Source: Tagaea sp. (GTDB lineage: Bacteria > Pseudomonadota > Alphaproteobacteria > CACIAM-22H2). Taken from it: a stretch of DNA of 8,483 nucleotides. Location: positions 1 to 8,483 of the forward strand of contig JAMNXK010000061.1 in the NCBI GenBank assembly GCA_023653245.1, written 5' to 3'. Position 1 is the first letter of the stretch, and the number at the start of each line of letters is the position of its first letter. The notes beneath the pieces are model-generated. The model saw nothing but the letters and a program-made list of their open reading frames with translations, ran no database searches and was not told where the DNA came from. A program made the position numbers and the translations under genes. Positions 6,192-8,483 of the stretch are shown piece by piece.

Positions 6192-6220
6192 TTGGCGCGG
6201 AAGCCCGAAGGGAATATGGT
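6192..6220 (+). promoter_or_regulatory. Possible sigma70-type promoter of the permease gene
   Basis: TTGGCG (6192-6197) and TATGGT (6215-6220), separated by exactly 17 nt, each match the sigma70 consensus at four of six bases. Transcription would begin near 6227, only a few bases before the ATG at 6231, so the mRNA would be nearly leaderless. This agrees with the absence of a well-spaced Shine-Dalgarno for 6231. The competing view is that GAAGGGA (6207-6213) is a ribosome site for an ATG at 6216, but it sits only 2 nt away. Confidence 0.3.
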
Positions 6221-6230
6221 CGCGGCCCCG

Positions 6231-7040
6231 ATGACCGACATGATTCCCGTTCCGCCCGCGCCGCGCAGCTACGGCACCGTCAACTGGCTGGGTCTCAAGA
6301 CCCTCGCCTGGCGGGAGATCCGCCGTTTCCTCAAGGTCCATACCCAGACGATCTGGGCGCCGGTGGTGACCACGCTGCTGTTCTTGGCGGTGTTCGCGCT
6401 CGCGCTGGGAGCGGCCGTGCAGGAAAAAGGCGGCGTGCCGTTCGTCGAGTTCCTCGCGCCGGGTTTGATCGTGATGGCGATGGCGCAGAACGCCTTCGCC
6501 AACACCTCGTCGTCGCTGGTCATCGCCAAAGTGCAGGGGAACATCGTCGACTCTCTGATGCCCCCTCTTTCCCCGCTGGAATTGGTGATCGGCTTCGCGG
6601 CGGGCGGAATCGTGCGCGGGCTGGTCGTGGGCGCGGTCGTGGCGATCTGCCTCGTTCCCTTCGTGACCTTGCACGTGACGTCGCTCGGCTGGATCGTCTT
6701 CCACGGCCTGATGGCGTCGACGCTGCTGTCGCTGTTGGGCGTCGCCGGCGGGATCTGGTCGGAGAAATTCGACCACATCGCCGCGGTCACCAATTTCGTG
6801 GTGACGCCGTTGGCCTTCCTGTCGGGCACGTTCTACACGATCGACCGCCTGCCCGAGACGTGGCGCTTGGCCGCCCAGCTCAACCCGTTCTTCTATATGA
6901 TCGACGGATTCCGCTACGGCTTCATCGGCTATGCCGACACGAATCTCGTTTTGGGCGCCGCGGTGATGCTCGCGACCAATCTGGCGCTCGGGCTGTTGTG
7001 TTGGGGCATGTTCGCGCGCGGCTACAAGCTGCGGGCGTAA
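6231..7040 (+). CDS. ABC-2 type transporter permease (YadH-like)
   Basis: A 269-aa integral inner-membrane subunit of an ABC exporter. After a short N-terminal segment (SYGTVNWLGLKTLAWREIRRFLKVHTQTIWAPVVTTLLFLAVF) come six predicted membrane helices. Conserved stretches include FLAPGLIVMAMAQNAFANTSSSL, the cytoplasmic 'KVQGNIVDSLMPPLSPLELVIGF' (the family's coupling-helix region) and 'FLSGTFYTIDRLPETWRLAAQLNPFFYMIDGFRYGFIG', the classic ABC-2 C-terminal signature. The resemblance is closest to YadH. The substrate is unknown. ATGs at 6216, 6231 and 6240 are all in frame; 6231 (MTDMIPVPPAPRSYG) is preferred on family length. The ATPase subunit that should partner it is not within this window: upstream is recX, divergent, and downstream is a PAS protein overlapping by 1 nt. 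The transporter therefore depends on an ATPase encoded elsewhere. Confidence 0.93.
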   Translation: MTDMIPVPPAPRSYGTVNWLGLKTLAWREIRRFLKVHTQTIWAPVVTTLLFLAVFALALGAAVQEKGGVPFVEFLAPGLIVMAMAQNAFANTSSSLVIAKVQGNIVDSLMPPLSPLELVIGFAAGGIVRGLVVGAVVAICLVPFVTLHVTSLGWIVFHGLMASTLLSLLGVAGGIWSEKFDHIAAVTNFVVTPLAFLSGTFYTIDRLPETWRLAAQLNPFFYMIDGFRYGFIGYADTNLVLGAAVMLATNLALGLLCWGMFARGYKLRA

Positions 7041-7498
7041 TGCGCGACGCCGAGCTCGCCGAGCTGCCCGAGACGTTGCGCGATCTCCATGCGATGTGGA
7101 ACGCCAAGCGCGGCGCGCGGGCGTTCCCGGCCCGAGCCGAATTCGCCGTGGACGACGTCAAACCGTGGCTGGGGCGCCTGCATCTGGTCGAGATCCTGGA
7201 CGGCGATTTCCGCTTCGCCGTGTTCGGCACGATCATCGCGGATCTGCTCCAGCGCGAATACAACGGCCTCAGGCTGTCCGAGATCGCCGATCCGATCGCG
7301 CGAACTTGGGAAGCGGGCTATCGCGCCGCCGCCGACAGGCGGGCGCCGGTCTTCGGCTTTCACGAGCCCAACCTCTATAGCGAGCGCGAGATTCACGTGT
7401 CGTGGTGGCGGGCGATTCTGCCGGTGGGCCAGGCCGGCCGCTTGACCCATCTGCTGGTGGGGATTCAGGTGGTGGACGCAAAAGGGCGGTATCTGTAG
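7040..7498 (+). CDS. Small PAS_5-type domain protein
   Basis: A 152-aa soluble protein. Its ATG (7040-7042) shares an A with the TAA of the permease gene (TAATG), so translation is probably coupled. The layout, [45 protein letters not shown] followed by [26 protein letters not shown] and later [13 protein letters not shown], matches the PAS_5 family (PF07310 as I recall). This is a group of stand-alone PAS-fold proteins common in alphaproteobacteria, with the 'RxxFdPxdlkPWLGhl.lldv' start and 'yGt.i...g.dltG..l.ei' middle. PAS folds bind small ligands or mediate protein contacts; no ligand can be named here. There is no output domain. The coupling to the permease suggests a shared operon, but a functional link is inference. 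Confidence 0.85.
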   Translation: MRDAELAELPETLRDLHAMWNAKRGARAFPARAEFAVDDVKPWLGRLHLVEILDGDFRFAVFGTIIADLLQREYNGLRLSEIADPIARTWEAGYRAAADRRAPVFGFHEPNLYSEREIHVSWWRAILPVGQAGRLTHLLVGIQVVDAKGRYL

Positions 7499-7513
7499 AC
7501 CGCGTTCCGGTTA

Positions 7514-7537
7514 AATCATTGTTGCAAAAGAATGATT
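7514..7537. promoter_or_regulatory. AT-rich inverted repeat upstream of argD, possible operator
   Basis: AATCATT (7514-7520) and AATGATT (7531-7537) are perfect inverted copies separated by 10 nt (GTTGCAAAAG). They lie about 25 bp upstream of the argD -35 element. The arms and AT content stand out from the surroundings and fit a dimeric regulator site. It does not obviously match an ArgR box. Its function is unproven. Confidence 0.3.
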
Positions 7538-7544
7538 CCAGCCA

Positions 7545-7557
7545 TGCGCCTGGCGCA
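7545..7557. promoter_or_regulatory. Short GC palindrome next to the argD -35 element
   Basis: TGCGCC-T-GGCGCA is a perfect 6-bp inverted repeat around one central base, ending 4 bp before the -35 hexamer. It is too tight a loop for a good RNA hairpin, so a protein-binding site is the more natural reading, but chance in GC-rich DNA is possible. Confidence 0.2.
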
Positions 7558-7561
7558 GGAT

Positions 7562-7590
7562 TTGACAAGCTCCGTCCCCCCCTGGATACT
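7562..7590 (+). promoter_or_regulatory. sigma70-type promoter of argD
   Basis: A perfect -35 TTGACA (7562-7567) is followed after exactly 17 nt by GATACT (7585-7590), which matches four of six -10 consensus bases including the A at position 2 and the final T. Transcription would start near 7597, giving a leader of about 50 nt before the GTG at 7648. Confidence 0.65.
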
Positions 7591-7600
7591 GGTCGTTTCC

Positions 7601-7618
7601 GGCGCCACGTGAGGCGCC
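7601..7618 (+). promoter_or_regulatory. Hairpin in the argD leader
   Basis: GGCGCC (7601-7606) and GGCGCC (7613-7618) flank ACGTGA. The stem would form in the 5' leader just after the predicted start of transcription, about 14 nt before the Shine-Dalgarno. It overlaps a CACGTG palindrome (7606-7611). It could stabilise the mRNA or be an operator. No T tract follows, so it is not an attenuator of the usual kind. Confidence 0.3.
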
Positions 7619-7647
7619 GTTGTTCGTTTTCGAGGAGGGTGCAAATC

Positions 7648-8483
7648 GTGTCGACCGCTTTCCCCGCCGTGATGCCGACCTATGCGCGCGCCGAAGTGGG
7701 TTTCGAGCGCGGCGAAGGCCCGTATCTGTGGGGCACCGACGGGCGACGCTATCTCGATTTCGCCTGCGGGATCGCGGTCACGGGGCTGGGCCACGCCCAT
7801 CCGCACCTCGTCCACGAGGTGACCGCGCAGATGGGCAAGGTCTGGCACACCTCGAACATCTTCCCGATCGCCCAGCAGCAGAAGCTCGCCGAGCGCCTGG
7901 TCGCCGCGACCTTCGCCGACACGGTGTTCTTCGGCAATTCGGGCGCCGAAGCCAACGAGTGCGGCATCAAGGTCGTGCGCAAGTTCCATGCGCATCACGG
8001 CCATCCCGAGCGCTATCGCATCGTCACGTTCGAAGGCGCGTTCCACGGCCGCACCTTGGCCACGCTCGCCGCCGGCGGACAGAAGAAATATCTCGAAGGC
8101 TTCGGCCCGCCGGTCGATGGCTTCGACCAAGTGCCGTTCGGCGACCACGACGCCCTCGAAAAGGCGATCGGCCCCGAGACGGCCGGCATCCTGGTCGAGC
8201 CGGTGCAAGGCGAAGGCGGCGTGCGCGCCGTGCCGCCGCAGTGTTTGAAGGGCTTGCGCGAGCTTTGCGACAAGCACGGGCTGCTGCTGTTCTTCGACGA
8301 AATCCAGACCGGCATGGGCCGCACGGGCAAGCTTTTCGCCCATGAATGGGCCGGCGTGACGCCCGACGTGATGTCGGTCGCCAAGGCGCTCGGCAACGGC
8401 TTTCCGGTCGGCGCGTGCCTGGCCACGGCGAAGGCCGCGGTGGGCATGGTCGCGGGCACGCATGGCTCGACCTATGGCGGCAA
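7648..8483 (+). CDS. argD: Acetylornithine aminotransferase (3' end outside window)
   Basis: The first 278 codons of a PLP-dependent class III aminotransferase; full-length proteins are near 390-400 aa, so roughly the last third is missing. It converts N-acetylglutamate semialdehyde to N-acetylornithine in arginine synthesis (and often acts on succinyl-diaminopimelate in lysine synthesis), in the cytoplasm. GTG 7648 is the start: AGGAGGG (7633-7639) lies 8 nt upstream. Seen in order: [30 protein letters not shown] (9-38), [12 protein letters not shown] (41-52), NSGAEANE (97-104, PLP phosphate binding), FHGRT (132-136), EPVQGEGG (184-191), [13 protein letters not shown] (215-227, with Asp217 contacting the PLP ring nitrogen) and [13 protein letters not shown] (244-256), where Lys246 forms the Schiff base. 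The sequence is intact to the edge (STYGG). A sigma70 promoter lies 58-86 bp upstream, so it is transcribed apart from the PAS gene. Succinylornithine or related aminotransferases are the main alternatives. Confidence 0.94.
   Translation, partial: MSTAFPAVMPTYARAEVGFERGEGPYLWGTDGRRYLDFACGIAVTGLGHAHPHLVHEVTAQMGKVWHTSNIFPIAQQQKLAERLVAATFADTVFFGNSGAEANECGIKVVRKFHAHHGHPERYRIVTFEGAFHGRTLATLAAGGQKKYLEGFGPPVDGFDQVPFGDHDALEKAIGPETAGILVEPVQGEGGVRAVPPQCLKGLRELCDKHGLLLFFDEIQTGMGRTGKLFAHEWAGVTPDVMSVAKALGNGFPVGACLATAKAAVGMVAGTHGSTYGG

Noticed and set aside
6167..6241. Upstream ATG (6241) for recX
   Set aside because: The added 25 residues lack family resemblance and would overlap the divergent permease start; GTG 6166 fits the family better.
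5516..6776. Minus-strand open frame over recX and the permease gene
   Set aside because: Arg/His/Gln-rich shadow frame, antisense to the permease and out of frame with recX.
7516..8463. Minus-strand open frame (315 codons) antisense to argD
   Set aside because: argD on the plus strand has all PLP-enzyme motifs; the antisense frame is a codon-bias artefact.

Overview
The window is GC-rich and densely packed. It has GGCGC-rich codons, alphaproteobacterial-looking proteins (a PAS_5-type protein, a RecX of the 'PPTPERLEKAALAYLERYA' type, a YadH-like ABC-2 permease) and a 'cgtcatg...cccgggcat...gatgacg' intergenic repeat. This suggests an alphaproteobacterial chromosome, perhaps Rhodospirillales-like; that placement is inference from style, not a database match. 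No RNA genes, CRISPR arrays, transposases or phage genes were seen.

Left part (1-1680): the 3' end of a periplasmic M48-type metalloprotease gene, then a gene-poor stretch (350-711). That stretch holds a palindromic REP/BIME-like element (370-492), a decayed fragment of the 3' end of a UDP-glucuronate decarboxylase gene (506-589, minus strand) and an AT-rich promoter island (627-680). Next comes an orphan gene (712-1680) for a 322-aa protein that resembles concanavalin A-like lectin/glucanase beta-sandwich proteins. It ends 6 bp from the stop of the intact decarboxylase gene. The same 3'-terminal decarboxylase sequence therefore lies on both sides of the orphan gene, 1181 bp apart, as if a cassette had entered at the end of that gene.

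Middle part (1687-5566): an exopolysaccharide locus with two divergent arms. The minus-strand arm appears to be an operon: a small membrane-anchored protein of unknown function, a PPP-type Ser/Thr phosphatase/metallophosphoesterase coupled to it by a 4-nt overlap that seems to use a CTG start codon, and UDP-glucuronate decarboxylase (makes UDP-xylose). The plus-strand arm is an undecaprenyl-phosphate glucose phosphotransferase-type initiating enzyme. Together they would supply a nucleotide sugar and start lipid-linked polymer assembly, with a possible phosphatase regulator in between.

Right part (5567-8483): recX (minus), then on the plus strand an ABC-2 type permease overlapping by 1 nt a small PAS_5-domain protein, then argD (acetylornithine aminotransferase), cut by the window edge. 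argD has a recognisable sigma70-type promoter, several small palindromes and a strong Shine-Dalgarno with a GTG start.
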